Part shown: positions 1-8,915 of the stretch, piece by piece | Numbering within the stretch: position 1 is the stretch's first letter | How the letters are laid out: each line of letters starts with the position of its first letter | Assembly: GCF_013019105.1 (NCBI RefSeq) | Contig: NZ_BLTE01000020.1 | Coordinates: 1 to 62,706, forward strand | Reading direction: 5' to 3' | Source of the DNA: Fundidesulfovibrio magnetotacticus | Lineage (GTDB): Bacteria; Desulfobacterota; Desulfovibrionia; Desulfovibrionales; Desulfovibrionaceae | DNA: 62,706 nt | The notes under the pieces: model-generated | Databases searched by the model: none | Seen by the model: only the letters and a program-made list of their open reading frames with translations | What the model was told of the DNA's origin: nothing | Position numbers and translations under genes: made by a program

Positions 1-99
1 CTGATCGCCCCCATCGCCATGGAGACCGGCCTGCGCTTCGCCATCCGCGAAGGCGGCCGTACCGTCGGCGCCGGTGTCGTGACCGAGATCATGGAGTAG
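1..99 (+). CDS. tuf: Elongation factor Tu, C-terminal end (partial)
   Basis: The last 32 codons of EF-Tu enter from the left edge and end at a TAG at 97-99. The reading frame gives the typical domain III ending ([19 protein letters not shown], then [13 protein letters not shown]). EF-Tu is the GTPase that carries aminoacyl-tRNA to the ribosome. rpsJ follows 7 bases later, so tuf is probably co-transcribed with the S10 operon, the usual bacterial str-S10 arrangement. The start and GTPase domain lie outside the window. Confidence 0.95.
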   Translation: MIAPIAMETGLRFAIREGGRTVGAGVVTEIME

Positions 100-106
100 A
101 AAGACA

Positions 107-415
107 ATGAACAGCGACCGCATCAGGATCAAGCTCAAGGCCTACGACTACCGTATCCTGGACAAGGCCGTGGCCGAGATCGTCGATACCGCGCGCAACA
201 CCGGCGCGGGCATTGCCGGGCCCATCCCGCTGCCCACCAACATCCACAAGACCACCGTGAACCGTTCCGTGCACGTGGACAAGAAGTCCCGCGAGCAGTT
301 CGAGATGCGCGTTCACAAGCGTCTGCTGGACATTCTGGAACCCACCCAGCAGACCGTCGATGCCCTGGGCAAGCTCTCGCTGCCCGCTGGCGTTGACGTC
401 GAAATCAAGCTTTAA
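107..415 (+). CDS. rpsJ: 30S ribosomal protein S10 (NusE)
   Basis: 102 residues, close to the 103 of E. coli S10. It starts [19 protein letters not shown] and contains the conserved GPIPLPT segment (about residues 37-43) and [17 protein letters not shown]. It is a 30S head protein and, as NusE, pairs with NusB in transcription antitermination. It is the first gene of the S10 ribosomal operon, just behind tuf and 18 bases ahead of rplC. Confidence 0.97.
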   Translation: MNSDRIRIKLKAYDYRILDKAVAEIVDTARNTGAGIAGPIPLPTNIHKTTVNRSVHVDKKSREQFEMRVHKRLLDILEPTQQTVDALGKLSLPAGVDVEIKL

Positions 416-433
416 GGAAAGGGGAAACGTATC

Positions 434-1069
434 ATGGCCAAGAAAACCCTTGGCATCATCGGCCGCAAGCTGGGCATGACCCGCGTCTTCAGCGATGACG
501 GCACGGTGGTCCCGGTAACGGTCATCGCCGCGGGCCCCTGTCCGGTGATGCAGATCAGGACCCAGGAGACGGACGGCTACACCGCCCTTCAGCTGGCCTT
601 TGACGAGCGCGAGGAGAAGGAGCTCAACAAGCCCGAGCGCGGCCATCAGGCCAAGGTCGGAAAGGGCTTCTTCCGTCAGCTTCGCGAAATCCGCCTCGAC
701 AACGTGGAAGGCTACGAACTGGGCCAGGAGATCACGGTCTCCATCTTTGCCCAGGGCGACAAGGTGAAAGTCACCGGTACTTCCATCGGCAAAGGCTTCC
801 AGGGTCCCATGAAGCGTTACGGCTTCGGCGGCCTCAAGGCCACCCACGGCACCGAAAAGGCCCACCGCTCCGGTGGCTCCATCGGCCATAACACCGAGCC
901 CGGAAAAGTCATGAAGGGCAAGAAAATGGCCGGACATATGGGCGCGCGCACCGTGACCTCCATCAATCTGGAGATCTACGACGTCAGGCCCGAGAACAAC
1001 ATCATCCTGGTCAAAGGCCAGGTCCCCGGCCACCGCAACGGCCTGGTGATGATCCGCAAGCAGGGGTAG
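434..1069 (+). CDS. rplC: 50S ribosomal protein L3
   Basis: 211 residues (E. coli 209). It binds 23S rRNA early in 50S assembly and sends a loop toward the peptidyl transferase centre. The loop is visible as [20 protein letters not shown] followed by [19 protein letters not shown]. The stretch that is GQNQTPG in E. coli reads GHNTEPG here, so the Gln methylated by PrmB in E. coli appears to be missing (my alignment by eye). A purine-rich Shine-Dalgarno stretch lies at about 414-424. Confidence 0.97.
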   Translation: MAKKTLGIIGRKLGMTRVFSDDGTVVPVTVIAAGPCPVMQIRTQETDGYTALQLAFDEREEKELNKPERGHQAKVGKGFFRQLREIRLDNVEGYELGQEITVSIFAQGDKVKVTGTSIGKGFQGPMKRYGFGGLKATHGTEKAHRSGGSIGHNTEPGKVMKGKKMAGHMGARTVTSINLEIYDVRPENNIILVKGQVPGHRNGLVMIRKQG

Positions 1070-1072
1070 GGC

Positions 1073-1693
1073 ATGGCCACCGTCAAAGTATTCGATCAGA
1101 CGAACAAGGAAGTCGGGCAGCTGGAACTGGCGCCCGAGGTGTTCGAAGTCGCCGTGCGGCCCGAACTGCTGCATCTGGTGGTCCGCTCCCAGCTGGCCGC
1201 CAAGCGCGCAGGCACCCACTCGGTTAAGACGCGCTCCTTCGTTTCCGGCTCGGGCTCCAAGCCCTGGCGGCAGAAGGGCACCGGACGCGCCCGCTCCGGC
1301 GCCAAGCGCTCCCCCATCTGGAAGGGCGGCGCCGTTGTGCACGGCCCGCAGCCGCGCAGCTACGAATTCAAGGTGAACAAGAAGATCAAAGCTCTCGCGC
1401 TCAAGATGGCGCTCTCCACCAAGGTGGCCGAAGAGAGCCTGATCCTCGTGGACAAGCTCGACCTGCCCGAAGTGAAGACCAAGCTCTTCGCCGGGGTGGC
1501 CGGAGCGTTCGGGCTGAAAAAGGCCTTGATCGTTCTGCCCGAGTCGAATAACACTATCGAGCTTTCCGCCCGGAATCTTCCCGGCATCAAGGTCGTTCGG
1601 CAGGACATGCTGAACGTTTACGATTTGCTCAAGCACCCTCAGCTGGTGATGGTGCAAGGCGCGGCGCAGGCCGTCCAGGAAAGGTTGAGGTAG
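1073..1693 (+). CDS. rplD: 50S ribosomal protein L4
   Basis: 206 residues (E. coli 201). It carries the L4/L1 extended loop, KPWRQKGTGRARSGAKRSP at about residues 63-81, which lines the nascent-peptide tunnel opposite L22. In E. coli L4 also represses its own operon by attenuation; that leader would lie upstream of this window because tuf runs straight into rpsJ. It starts 3 bases after the rplC stop. Confidence 0.97.
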   Translation: MATVKVFDQTNKEVGQLELAPEVFEVAVRPELLHLVVRSQLAAKRAGTHSVKTRSFVSGSGSKPWRQKGTGRARSGAKRSPIWKGGAVVHGPQPRSYEFKVNKKIKALALKMALSTKVAEESLILVDKLDLPEVKTKLFAGVAGAFGLKKALIVLPESNNTIELSARNLPGIKVVRQDMLNVYDLLKHPQLVMVQGAAQAVQERLR

Positions 1694-1697
1694 AGCC

Positions 1698-1988
1698 ATG
1701 AGCTTCGCGAACATTCTCATCAAGCCGCTGATCTCCGAAAAGGCGACCAAGGCCAAGGAAGATTCCAACCAGGTGATCTTCTACGTTGCCCCCGACGCCA
1801 ACAAGATCGAGATCAAGGCGGCCGTCGAGGAAGCCTTCAAGGTGAAGGTCGACGAGGTCAACGTGGTGCGTCGCCGGCCGCTTAAGCGCCTTCGCGGCGG
1901 CCGCAAGGTCAGCCACGTGCCGGGCTACAAGAAGGCCTACGTGACCCTGGCCTCCGGCGAAAAGATCGAATTCTTCGAGGGAGTCTAA
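1698..1988 (+). CDS. rplW: 50S ribosomal protein L23
   Basis: 96 residues (E. coli 100). It begins MSFANILIKPLISEKATKAK and has the L23 core YVAPDANKIEIKAAVEEAFK plus RRRPLKRLRGG. L23 sits at the exit of the peptide tunnel and is the docking site for trigger factor and SRP. It lies in the S10 operon between rplD and rplB with 3-4 base spacers. Confidence 0.96.
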   Translation: MSFANILIKPLISEKATKAKEDSNQVIFYVAPDANKIEIKAAVEEAFKVKVDEVNVVRRRPLKRLRGGRKVSHVPGYKKAYVTLASGEKIEFFEGV

Positions 1989-1991
1989 GCC

Positions 1992-2822
1992 ATGGCCGTG
2001 CGCACGCTCAAACCCACCTCGGCCGGACGCCGCTTCCAGACCGTGTCCGACTTCGCCGAGGTCACCGCTTCCAAGCCGGAGCGGTCCCTCACCGAGGGCC
2101 TGAACAAGAAGTCCGGCCGCAACAACCAGGGCCGCATCACCTCGCGTCGCCGCGGTGCGGGCAACAAGACCCGTTACCGCATCATCGACTTCCGCCGCGA
2201 CAAGGTGGGCATCCCGGCCAAGGTCGCCACCATCGAGTACGATCCCAACCGTTCCGCCCGTATCGCCCTTTTGCACTATGCAGACGGTGAAAAGCGTTAC
2301 ATTCTCGCGCCGGTTGGCATCAATGTCGGTGACACCCTGCTGGCTGGCGAAGGCGCGGACATCAAGCCCGGCAACGCCATGGCCATGCAGAAGATGCCCG
2401 TGGGCACCCTGCTGCACAACATCGAGATGACCCCCGGCCGCGGCGGCCAGCTCTGCCGCGCCGCCGGCACCTACGCCCAGCTCATTGCCAAGGAAGGCAA
2501 GTACGCGCTGCTGCGCCTGCCCTCCGGCGAAGTGCGCAACGTGCTGGCCGCCTGCATCGCCACCGTGGGCCAGGTGGGCAACGTGACCCATGAGAACGTG
2601 TCCATCGGCAAGGCCGGCCGCAACCGCTGGCTGGGCAAGCGTCCCAAGGTGCGCGGCGTGGCCATGAACCCCGTCGACCACCCGCTGGGCGGCGGCGAGG
2701 GCAAGAGCTCCGGCGGTCGTCACCCCGTTTCGCCCTGGGGCAAGCCTGCCAAGGGCCAGAAGACCAGAAATCGCAAGAAGGCCTCGTCGCGGCTCATCGT
2801 GAAACGCCGCAACGAGAAGTAG
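1992..2822 (+). CDS. rplB: 50S ribosomal protein L2
   Basis: 276 residues (E. coli 273). It is a primary 23S rRNA binder needed for subunit association and peptidyl transferase assembly. The C-terminal signature [20 protein letters not shown] is present. The histidine in DHP, matching the functionally important His229 of E. coli L2, is conserved, although the next His of the E. coli DHPHGGG is Leu here. Spacing to rplW is 3 bases. Confidence 0.97.
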   Translation: MAVRTLKPTSAGRRFQTVSDFAEVTASKPERSLTEGLNKKSGRNNQGRITSRRRGAGNKTRYRIIDFRRDKVGIPAKVATIEYDPNRSARIALLHYADGEKRYILAPVGINVGDTLLAGEGADIKPGNAMAMQKMPVGTLLHNIEMTPGRGGQLCRAAGTYAQLIAKEGKYALLRLPSGEVRNVLAACIATVGQVGNVTHENVSIGKAGRNRWLGKRPKVRGVAMNPVDHPLGGGEGKSSGGRHPVSPWGKPAKGQKTRNRKKASSRLIVKRRNEK

Positions 2823-2832
2823 GAGCGCGCAC

Positions 2833-3117
2833 ATGCCTCGTTCGCTCAAGAAAGGCCCCTTTGTCGACGGTCACCTGACCGGCAAAGTCGAAAAGGCCAA
2901 CGAAACTCAGGATCGCCGGGTCATCAAGACCTGGTCGCGCCGCTCCACCATCCTTCCCGAGATGGTCGGGCTGACCTTCGCCGTGCACAACGGACGCAAG
3001 TTCATCCCGGTGTTCGTTTCCGAGAACATGGTCGGCCACAAGCTGGGCGAGTTCGCCCCCACCCGCACCTTCCACGGCCACGCCGCGGACAAGAAAGCCG
3101 CCAAGGGCAAGAAGTAG
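2833..3117 (+). CDS. rpsS: 30S ribosomal protein S19
   Basis: 94 residues (E. coli 92). It begins [20 protein letters not shown] and includes [20 protein letters not shown] and the C-terminal [19 protein letters not shown]19 sits in the 30S head, complexes with S13 and contacts the A-site tRNA region. A Shine-Dalgarno-like GTAGGAGCGC stretch overlaps the rplB stop. Confidence 0.97.
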   Translation: MPRSLKKGPFVDGHLTGKVEKANETQDRRVIKTWSRRSTILPEMVGLTFAVHNGRKFIPVFVSENMVGHKLGEFAPTRTFHGHAADKKAAKGKK

Positions 3118-3128
3118 GGGAGCCGGAC

Positions 3129-3464
3129 ATGGAAGCCAGAGCCATCGCCAAATTCGTCCGGGTGAGCCCTCAGAAAGCCCGCCTGGTCGCAGCCACCGTC
3201 AAGGGCAGGGGCGTCGAGGAAGCCATGAACATCCTCAAGTTCACGCCCAAGAAGGCCGCCTTCCTCATCGGCAAGGTGCTGCACTCGGCCCTGTCCAACG
3301 CCGAACAGATGTCCGCCGACGTGGACACCCTGAAGGTGAAGGACGTCATCGTGAACCAGGGCCCCACCTGGAAGCGCATCATGCCGCGCTCCATGGGCCG
3401 GGCCAACCGCATCCTCAAGCGCACCAGCCACATCACCGTGGTTGTTGAAGAAGAGAAGGAGTAG
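3129..3464 (+). CDS. rplV: 50S ribosomal protein L22
   Basis: 111 residues (E. coli 110). It starts [20 protein letters not shown], has the internal [19 protein letters not shown] helix, and ends in the beta-hairpin [20 protein letters not shown] that lines the exit tunnel together with L4. This hairpin is where macrolide-resistance changes are known in other bacteria. No insertion or deletion is apparent here. Confidence 0.97.
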   Translation: MEARAIAKFVRVSPQKARLVAATVKGRGVEEAMNILKFTPKKAAFLIGKVLHSALSNAEQMSADVDTLKVKDVIVNQGPTWKRIMPRSMGRANRILKRTSHITVVVEEEKE

Positions 3465-3469
3465 GGGCC

Positions 3470-4111
3470 ATGGGTCAGAAAGTCCACCCGTACGGCTTCC
3501 GCCTGGGCTACAACAAGAACTGGAATTCCCGCTGGTTCGCCAAGAAGGAATACCCCGGCTTCGTCTACGAGGACAACCGCATCCGCAAGTTTGTGAAGTC
3601 CTCGCTGTTCCATGCCGGCATTTCCAGGATCGAGATCGAGCGCGCCGGCGGAAAGATCAAGCTGATCATCCACACTGCCCGCCCGGGTATCGTCATCGGC
3701 CGCAAGGGCACCGAGATCGAGAAGGTTCGCGCCGATCTCAAGAAGCGCTTCGGCCGTGAGTTCGCCGTCGAGGTCAACGAGATCCGCCGTCCCGAAACCG
3801 ACGCCCAGCTGGTGGCCGAAAACATCGCCCTCCAGCTTGAGCGCCGCGTGGCCTTCCGCCGCGCCATGAAGCGCACGGTGGGCCTGGCCCGCAAGTTCGG
3901 CGCCGAGGGCATCAAGGTGTTCTGCGCTGGCCGCCTGGCCGGCGCCGAGATCGCCCGCTCCGAATGGTACCGCGACGGCCGCGTGCCCCTGCACACCCTG
4001 CGCGCCGACATCGACTACGGCTTGGCCACCGCCAAGACCACCTACGGCGTCATCGGCGTCAAGGTGTGGATCTTCAAGGGCGAGATTCTCGTCAACGAGG
4101 TCGAACAGTAA
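3470..4111 (+). CDS. rpsC: 30S ribosomal protein S3
   Basis: 213 residues, shorter than E. coli S3 (233) at the C-terminus, as in many non-enteric bacteria. The KH domain GXXG loop is visible as [18 protein letters not shown] at about residues 66-83. S3 forms part of the mRNA entry tunnel and helicase activity of the 30S subunit with S4 and S5. Its TAA shares its last base with the ATG of rplP, so translation is likely coupled. Confidence 0.97.
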   Translation: MGQKVHPYGFRLGYNKNWNSRWFAKKEYPGFVYEDNRIRKFVKSSLFHAGISRIEIERAGGKIKLIIHTARPGIVIGRKGTEIEKVRADLKKRFGREFAVEVNEIRRPETDAQLVAENIALQLERRVAFRRAMKRTVGLARKFGAEGIKVFCAGRLAGAEIARSEWYRDGRVPLHTLRADIDYGLATAKTTYGVIGVKVWIFKGEILVNEVEQ

Positions 4112-4524
4112 TGCTCTCCCCCAACAGAACCAAATTCCGCAAGCGTCAGAAAGGCCGTCTGGACGGCCCCGCTACCGGCGGGACCGAGGTCTCTTTCGGC
4201 GACGTGGCCATCAAGGCCGTGGAGCACGGAAAGCTGACCAGCCAGCAGATCGAGGCTGCCCGCGTGGCCATCATGCGCCACATCAAGCGCGGCGGCAAAG
4301 TTTGGATCCGCATCTTCCCCGACTTCCCGGTGACCTCCAAGCCCGCTGAAGTGCGGATGGGTTCCGGTAAGGGCTCCCCGGTGGGTTGGTGCGCTCCCGT
4401 TAAGCCCGGCCGCGTGCTCTACGAGGTGAAGGGCGTCGAGATGGAAGTGATGGTCGAGGCCCTCAAGCGCGCCCAGCACAAGCTGCCCATCAAGACCAAG
4501 ATCGTGACCAAGGAACTGGTGTAG
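4111..4524 (+). CDS. rplP: 50S ribosomal protein L16
   Basis: 137 residues (E. coli 136). The start is the ATG at 4111, which overlaps the rpsC stop in TAATG; it gives the canonical [17 protein letters not shown]. The open frame extends upstream inside rpsC, but that part is not L16. The core [20 protein letters not shown] and [18 protein letters not shown] is conserved. L16 sits near the A site and central protuberance and helps position tRNA. Confidence 0.97.
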   Translation: MLSPNRTKFRKRQKGRLDGPATGGTEVSFGDVAIKAVEHGKLTSQQIEAARVAIMRHIKRGGKVWIRIFPDFPVTSKPAEVRMGSGKGSPVGWCAPVKPGRVLYEVKGVEMEVMVEALKRAQHKLPIKTKIVTKELV

Positions 4525-4526
4525 CC

Positions 4527-4724
4527 ATGGTTACCGCCAAGGAACTGCGCGAATTCGACGAGGCCAAGCTTGCCGAGCAGCTTACGCAGACCCAGGAAGA
4601 GCTCTTCAAGCTGCGCTTCCAGCACGCCACCGCTCAGCTGGAAAAAACGCACCGCCTGAACGAACTGAAGACCGACATCGCGCGCATCAAAACCGTGATG
4701 TCCCAAAAGAAAAGCGGCAGGTAG
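4527..4724 (+). CDS. rpmC: 50S ribosomal protein L29
   Basis: 65 residues, normal for L29. It reads MVTAKELREFDEAKLAEQL, then ELFKLRFQHATAQLEKTHRL, an all-helical hairpin. L29 packs beside L23 at the tunnel exit and helps form the trigger factor/SRP docking platform. It starts 2 bases after rplP. Confidence 0.95.
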   Translation: MVTAKELREFDEAKLAEQLTQTQEELFKLRFQHATAQLEKTHRLNELKTDIARIKTVMSQKKSGR

Positions 4725-4730
4725 GAAACC

Positions 4731-4991
4731 ATGGAAGAGCACAAGAGCAACCGCCGGGTGCTGACCGGCATCGTGGTCTCGGACAAGTGCGACAAGACCA
4801 TCGTCGTGCGCGTTGAGACGCTGGTGAAGCACCCCCTGGTGAAGAAGTACATCCGCCGCCGCAAGAAGTTCATGGCCCACGACCCGATGAACGAGTGCGG
4901 CATGGGCGACAAGGTGCAGATCATCGAGCACCGCCCGCTGTCGGCCCGCAAGCGCTGGCATCTGGTGAAGATCATGGAGAAGGCGAAATGA
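4731..4991 (+). CDS. rpsQ: 30S ribosomal protein S17
   Basis: 86 residues (E. coli 84). It is an OB-fold protein that organises 16S rRNA early in 30S assembly. It has the family core [19 protein letters not shown] and [20 protein letters not shown]. Its TGA overlaps the ATG of rplN in ATGA, suggesting coupled translation. Confidence 0.96.
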   Translation: MEEHKSNRRVLTGIVVSDKCDKTIVVRVETLVKHPLVKKYIRRRKKFMAHDPMNECGMGDKVQIIEHRPLSARKRWHLVKIMEKAK

Positions 4992-5356
4992 TCCAGGTTG
5001 AATCCGTACTCGACGTCGCCGACAACTCCGGCGCCAAGAAAGTGGCCTGCATCAAGGTGCTGGGCGGTTCCCGCCGGCGCTACGCCTCCGTGGGCGACAT
5101 CATCGTGGTCTCCGTCAAGGAAGCCATGCCCCATTCCAAGGTGAAGAAGGGGCAGGTGATGAAGGCCGTCATTGTTCGCACGAAGAAGGAAGTGGGTCGC
5201 CCGGATGGCACCTACATCAAGTTCGACAACAACTCTGCCGTGCTGCTCTCCGCGCAGCTCGAGCCAGTGGGAACCCGTATCTTCGGACCCGTGGCCCGCG
5301 AACTTCGCCTGAAGAATTTCATGAAGATCGTGTCGCTGGCCCCTGAAGTCCTGTAG
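4988..5356 (+). CDS. rplN: 50S ribosomal protein L14
   Basis: 122 residues (E. coli 123). The start is the ATG at 4988, overlapping the rpsQ stop by 4 bases. It shows the hallmark [19 protein letters not shown] and the ending [20 protein letters not shown]14 contacts 16S rRNA in an intersubunit bridge and is the docking site for the silencing factor RsfS. This is the promoter-proximal gene of the classical spc block. Confidence 0.97.
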   Translation: MIQVESVLDVADNSGAKKVACIKVLGGSRRRYASVGDIIVVSVKEAMPHSKVKKGQVMKAVIVRTKKEVGRPDGTYIKFDNNSAVLLSAQLEPVGTRIFGPVARELRLKNFMKIVSLAPEVL

Positions 5357-5376
5357 ATAGGAAGCCCGAGGACGCC

Positions 5377-5700
5377 ATGAAAACGTATCGTATCCGCAAA
5401 GACGACAAGGTGATGGTCATTGCGGGGAAGGACAAGGGCAAGATCGGAAAGGTCTTGAAGATCCTCCCCAAGAGCGACCGGATCCTGGTGGAGAAGGTGA
5501 ACCTGGTGAAGCGTCACCGCAAAGGCAACCCCTACGCCGGCCAGGCCGGCGGCATCGAGGAGAAGGAGGCCGCCCTGGCCATCTCCAACGTTGCCCTCAT
5601 GTGCGACGCGTGCGCCAAGCCCACCCGCGTGGGCTACAAGTACACCGAGGACGGCAAGAAACTCCGCTTCTGCAAGAAGTGCAATGAAGTCATCAGCTAA
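5377..5700 (+). CDS. rplX: 50S ribosomal protein L24, zinc-ribbon type
   Basis: 107 residues. The N-terminal KOW motif [20 protein letters not shown] (about residues 9-28) starts 50S assembly on 23S rRNA domain I. The C-terminus carries two CxxC pairs (CDAC and CKKC, about residues 73-102), a zinc-ribbon form found in many bacteria but not in E. coli. It is one of four zinc-binding ribosomal proteins in this operon. Confidence 0.96.
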   Translation: MKTYRIRKDDKVMVIAGKDKGKIGKVLKILPKSDRILVEKVNLVKRHRKGNPYAGQAGGIEEKEAALAISNVALMCDACAKPTRVGYKYTEDGKKLRFCKKCNEVIS

Positions 5701-5713
5701 AGGGAATCACACC

Positions 5714-6253
5714 ATGACTCGCCTCGAACAAATCTACTCCGAAAAGGTCGTGCCGGCCTTGCAGAAGGAGTTCGGGTACAAGTCTTCCATGCAGATTCCC
5801 AAGTTCAAGTTCATCTCCCTGAACATCGGACTTGGCGAAGCCTCCCAGAACTCCAAACTGATCGACGAGGCCGTCAACGAGTTGACCGCCATCGCCGGGC
5901 AGAAGGCCGTGGTCACCCGGGCCAAGAAGTCCATCGCGGCCTTCAAGCTGCGCGAGAATCAGCCTGTGGGCTGCCGGGTGACGCTTCGCCACGACCGCAT
6001 GTGGGACTTCTACGACAAGCTGGTGAACTTCGCGCTGCCTCGCGTGCGCGACTTCCGGGGTGTCCCCGACCGCGGGTTCGATGGTCGCGGCAACTTCACC
6101 CTGGGCATCAAGGAACACACCATTTTCCCCGAGATCAATATCGACCGGGTCGAACGTGTGAAGGGCATGAACATCACCATCGTGACCAGCGCCGTCAGCG
6201 ACAAGGAAGGCAAAGTCCTCCTCGACCTGCTCGGCATGCCCTTCAAGAAGTAG
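5714..6253 (+). CDS. rplE: 50S ribosomal protein L5
   Basis: 179 residues, same length as E. coli L5. The ATG at 5714 gives [20 protein letters not shown]; the longer open frame reaching back into rplX is not used. Family features are [20 protein letters not shown] and [21 protein letters not shown]5 binds 5S rRNA in the central protuberance and contacts P-site tRNA. Confidence 0.97.
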   Translation: MTRLEQIYSEKVVPALQKEFGYKSSMQIPKFKFISLNIGLGEASQNSKLIDEAVNELTAIAGQKAVVTRAKKSIAAFKLRENQPVGCRVTLRHDRMWDFYDKLVNFALPRVRDFRGVPDRGFDGRGNFTLGIKEHTIFPEINIDRVERVKGMNITIVTSAVSDKEGKVLLDLLGMPFKK

Positions 6254-6265
6254 GAGGATACGACC

Positions 6266-6451
6266 GTGGCACGCACTGCCCTCATGGTTAAGGCCCGGCG
6301 CAAGCCCAAATTTTCGGCCCGGGCGTACAATCGTTGCCCCATCTGCGGCCGTTCCCGGGCGTTCCTTCGCAGATATGGCATTTGCCGCATCTGCTTCCGC
6401 AACATGGCCCTGGCCGGAGAACTTCCCGGCGTCAGGAAATCGAGCTGGTAG
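6266..6451 (+). CDS. rpsN: 30S ribosomal protein S14, type Z (zinc-binding)
   Basis: 61 residues, the short zinc-binding form of S14 (E. coli has the longer 101-residue, zinc-free form). CPIC and CRIC pairs bracket [12 protein letters not shown]. The start is a GTG at 6266 behind the strong Shine-Dalgarno TAGGAGGA that overlaps the rplE stop. S14 helps assemble the 30S head with S3, S10 and S19. Confidence 0.96.
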   Translation: MARTALMVKARRKPKFSARAYNRCPICGRSRAFLRRYGICRICFRNMALAGELPGVRKSSW

Positions 6452-6462
6452 GAGGCCCGAAC

Positions 6463-6846
6463 ATGTCCGTGACCGATCCAATCGCCGACATGCTGGCCCG
6501 CATCCGCAACGCGTACCACGCGCTGCACAAGAAGGTCGCCATGCCGCACTCCAAGATGAAGGAGTCCATGGCTGGGATTCTGAAGGATCAGGGCTACATT
6601 GAGGAATTCGCCGTGGATGGACGTGATCTTGTGATCACGCTCAAGTATGCAAAGGGCCGCCCGCTTATCGCAGGCCTCAAACGCGTGAGCAAGCCCGGCC
6701 GTCGCATCTATGTCGGGGCGCACGACATCCCGCGCGTCCAGAACGGACTTGGCATCTGCATTCTCTCCACCTCCCGTGGCATCATGGACGGCCTGGCCGC
6801 CCGGAGCGCCAACGTGGGCGGCGAGCTGCTTTGCGAAGTCTGGTAA
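6463..6846 (+). CDS. rpsH: 30S ribosomal protein S8
   Basis: 127 residues (E. coli 130). The ATG at 6463 follows a TAGGAGG sequence that overlaps the rpsN stop. It starts [20 protein letters not shown] and ends with the conserved [12 protein letters not shown]-type motif (read [20 protein letters not shown]). S8 binds the central domain of 16S rRNA; in E. coli it also represses the spc operon at the rplE site. Confidence 0.97.
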   Translation: MSVTDPIADMLARIRNAYHALHKKVAMPHSKMKESMAGILKDQGYIEEFAVDGRDLVITLKYAKGRPLIAGLKRVSKPGRRIYVGAHDIPRVQNGLGICILSTSRGIMDGLAARSANVGGELLCEVW

Positions 6847-6859
6847 GAGGATTCAAGCC

Positions 6860-7399
6860 ATGTCCCGCATAGGCAAGAAAGAAATTGAGATCCCCAAGGG
6901 GGTCGAGGTAAAGGTCGCCGGGGAGGCCTTGAACGTGAAGGGGCCCAAAGGGGCCCTGGAAACGCCCGCTCATCCCAAGCTCACCTACGAAATCGACGGT
7001 TCCGTGGTCCGCGTGGGCCGCACAGACGACTCGCGTCTGGCCCGTGCCCAGCACGGCCTGCGCCGCACGCTCCTGGCCAACTGCATCGAAGGCGTCACCA
7101 AGGGTTTCTCCAAGACCCTGGAAGTCATCGGCGTGGGTTACAAGGTCCAGGTTGCAGGCAAAGCCGTTGTCCTGAACGTGGGCTTCTCCCATCCCGTCGA
7201 GTTCCCGCTGCCTGCCGGCATCGAAGCCAAGGCCGAGGGCAACAAGCTCACGATCTCGGGCATCGACAAGCAGCTCGTGGGCGAAACCGCCGCGCAGATC
7301 CGGCGCGTGCGCCCGCCTGAACCCTTCAAGGGCAAGGGCATCAAGTACGACAACGAGCAGATTCGCCGCAAGGCCGGCAAATCCGGCGGCAAGAAGTAG
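6860..7399 (+). CDS. rplF: 50S ribosomal protein L6
   Basis: 179 residues (E. coli 177). The ATG at 6860 gives MSRIGKKEIEIPKGVEVKV. Two repeated alpha-beta domains are followed by the C-terminal signature RRVRPPEPFKGKGIKYDNE. L6 lies near the factor-binding site beside L7/L12 and the sarcin-ricin loop. Confidence 0.97.
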   Translation: MSRIGKKEIEIPKGVEVKVAGEALNVKGPKGALETPAHPKLTYEIDGSVVRVGRTDDSRLARAQHGLRRTLLANCIEGVTKGFSKTLEVIGVGYKVQVAGKAVVLNVGFSHPVEFPLPAGIEAKAEGNKLTISGIDKQLVGETAAQIRRVRPPEPFKGKGIKYDNEQIRRKAGKSGGKK

Positions 7400-7410
7400 G
7401 GGGCCTGGAC

Positions 7411-7770
7411 ATGAAGCTCAGCAAGCAAGCCGCGCGTATGCGCCGCAAGGTGCGCATCCGCAAGAAGATCTCCGGCAGCCCGGAGAGGCCCAGGCTGGTG
7501 GTCTACCGCTCCAACCTGCACGTCTACTGCCAGATCGTGGACGACGAGACCGGCCAGACCCTGGTCTCCTCCTCGTCGCTCGCGCTCTCCAAGGGCGGCG
7601 AGTCGCTCAAGCCCAACAAGGACACCGCCGTCAAGGTGGGCCGCGACGTTGCGGCCAAGGCCAAGGAAAAGGACATCGCCAGCGTGGTCTTCGACCGCAA
7701 CGGCTACCTCTACCACGGCTGCATCAAGGCCTTGGCTGACGGCGCCCGTGAGGGCGGGCTGCAATTCTAA
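7411..7770 (+). CDS. rplR: 50S ribosomal protein L18
   Basis: 119 residues (E. coli 117). It has the 5S rRNA-binding core [20 protein letters not shown] and the ending [21 protein letters not shown]18 carries 5S rRNA into the central protuberance with L5 and L25. A Shine-Dalgarno-like AGTAGGGGG overlaps the rplF stop, 12 bases before the start. Confidence 0.96.
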   Translation: MKLSKQAARMRRKVRIRKKISGSPERPRLVVYRSNLHVYCQIVDDETGQTLVSSSSLALSKGGESLKPNKDTAVKVGRDVAAKAKEKDIASVVFDRNGYLYHGCIKALADGAREGGLQF

Positions 7771-7781
7771 CGGGGACCACC

Positions 7782-8273
7782 ATGGAACAGTCTGAACTGA
7801 CCCAAATCGAGAAGATCGTTTCGCTCAACCGCGTGGCCAAGGTCGTGAAAGGCGGCCGCCGGTTCAGCTTCAGCGCGCTGGTCGTCGTGGGCGACGGAAA
7901 GGGCTCCGTGGGCTTCGGCCTGGGCAAGGCCAACGAAGTCCCCGAAGCCATCCGCAAGGCCACGGACCAGGCCAAGAAGTCCATGATCAAGGTCCCCCTC
8001 CTGGACGGCACGCTGCCTTACCAGGTGATGGGACGCTTCGGCGCCGGCCGCGTGGTGCTTATCCCCGCCTCCAAGGGCACCGGGATCATCGCGGGCGGCC
8101 CGGTGCGCGCCGTCATGGAGGCCGCCGGGGTGCACGACATCCTTACCAAGGCCATCGGCACCAACAATCCGCACAACGTGCTCAGGGCCGCCGTGGCGGG
8201 CCTGGCATCGCTGCGCAGCGCCGAGCAGGTTTCCGAACTGCGCGGTAAAACCGTGGAAACTCCGAGGAAGTAG
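7782..8273 (+). CDS. rpsE: 30S ribosomal protein S5
   Basis: 163 residues (E. coli 167). It has the dsRNA-binding-like N-terminal domain ([20 protein letters not shown]) and the C-terminal core [20 protein letters not shown]5 works with S3 and S4 at mRNA entry and in decoding accuracy; spectinomycin-resistance changes map to its N-terminal loop in other species. Confidence 0.97.
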   Translation: MEQSELTQIEKIVSLNRVAKVVKGGRRFSFSALVVVGDGKGSVGFGLGKANEVPEAIRKATDQAKKSMIKVPLLDGTLPYQVMGRFGAGRVVLIPASKGTGIIAGGPVRAVMEAAGVHDILTKAIGTNNPHNVLRAAVAGLASLRSAEQVSELRGKTVETPRK

Positions 8274-8277
8274 CACC

Positions 8278-8466
8278 ATGAGCGGGCAAGTGACCATCAC
8301 GCTCCTCAAGAGCAAGATCGGGTGCACCCCCAACCAGAAGGCCACTTTGGAGGCTTTGGGGTTGCGCAAGATCCGTCAGGCCAAAACCCTGCCGGACACT
8401 CCGGCCGTGCGGGGTATGATCTACAAAGTCAATCACCTGGTTGAGGTGAAAGAACATGCTGCTTAA
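8278..8466 (+). CDS. rpmD: 50S ribosomal protein L30
   Basis: 62 residues (E. coli 59). It reads MSGQVTITLLKSKIGCTPNQ then KATLEALGLRKIRQ, the L30/L7 family fold. It contacts 23S rRNA near the 5S region and is non-essential in some bacteria. Its last 11 bases overlap the start of rplO. Confidence 0.94.
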   Translation: MSGQVTITLLKSKIGCTPNQKATLEALGLRKIRQAKTLPDTPAVRGMIYKVNHLVEVKEHAA

Positions 8467-8914
8467 CGAACTCACTCCCTTCCCCGAGGAGCGCAAGGAC
8501 CGCAAGCGCATTGGGCGCGGACGCGGCACCGGCCAGGGCTGCACAGCCGGCAAGGGCAACAAGGGCCAGAATGCTCGTGCTGGAGTCAGCTCCAGGCCCT
8601 GGTTCGAAGGCGGCCAGATGCCTCTGGCCCGCCGTCTGCCCAAGCGCGGCTTCAAGAATCCTTTCAAGGTTTCCTACAGCCCCATCAATCTCGATCGCCT
8701 CGTGGAATCCTTCCCCGAGACCGCCGAGATTACACTCGACCTCATCTACGAGCGCGGCCTTGCCCCCAAGGGCGCCCCGGTGAAGATCCTCGGCAACGGG
8801 GACCTCACCAAGGCCATCACCGTGGAAGCCCACAAGTTCAGCGCCTCTGCCCTGGAGAAGCTCGCCAAGGCCGGCGGCGCCGCCAAGCCCCTGGAAAACG
8901 TGACGGAAGGCTAA
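8456..8914 (+). CDS. rplO: 50S ribosomal protein L15
   Basis: 152 residues (E. coli 144). The glycine/arginine-rich N-terminal extension KRIGRGRGTGQGCTAGKGNK penetrates 23S rRNA and is followed by FEGGQMPLARRLPKRGF. L15 is a late 50S assembly protein. The ATG at 8456 lies inside the end of rpmD, so the two are probably translationally coupled. Confidence 0.96.
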   Translation: MLLNELTPFPEERKDRKRIGRGRGTGQGCTAGKGNKGQNARAGVSSRPWFEGGQMPLARRLPKRGFKNPFKVSYSPINLDRLVESFPETAEITLDLIYERGLAPKGAPVKILGNGDLTKAITVEAHKFSASALEKLAKAGGAAKPLENVTEG

Positions 8915-8915
8915 C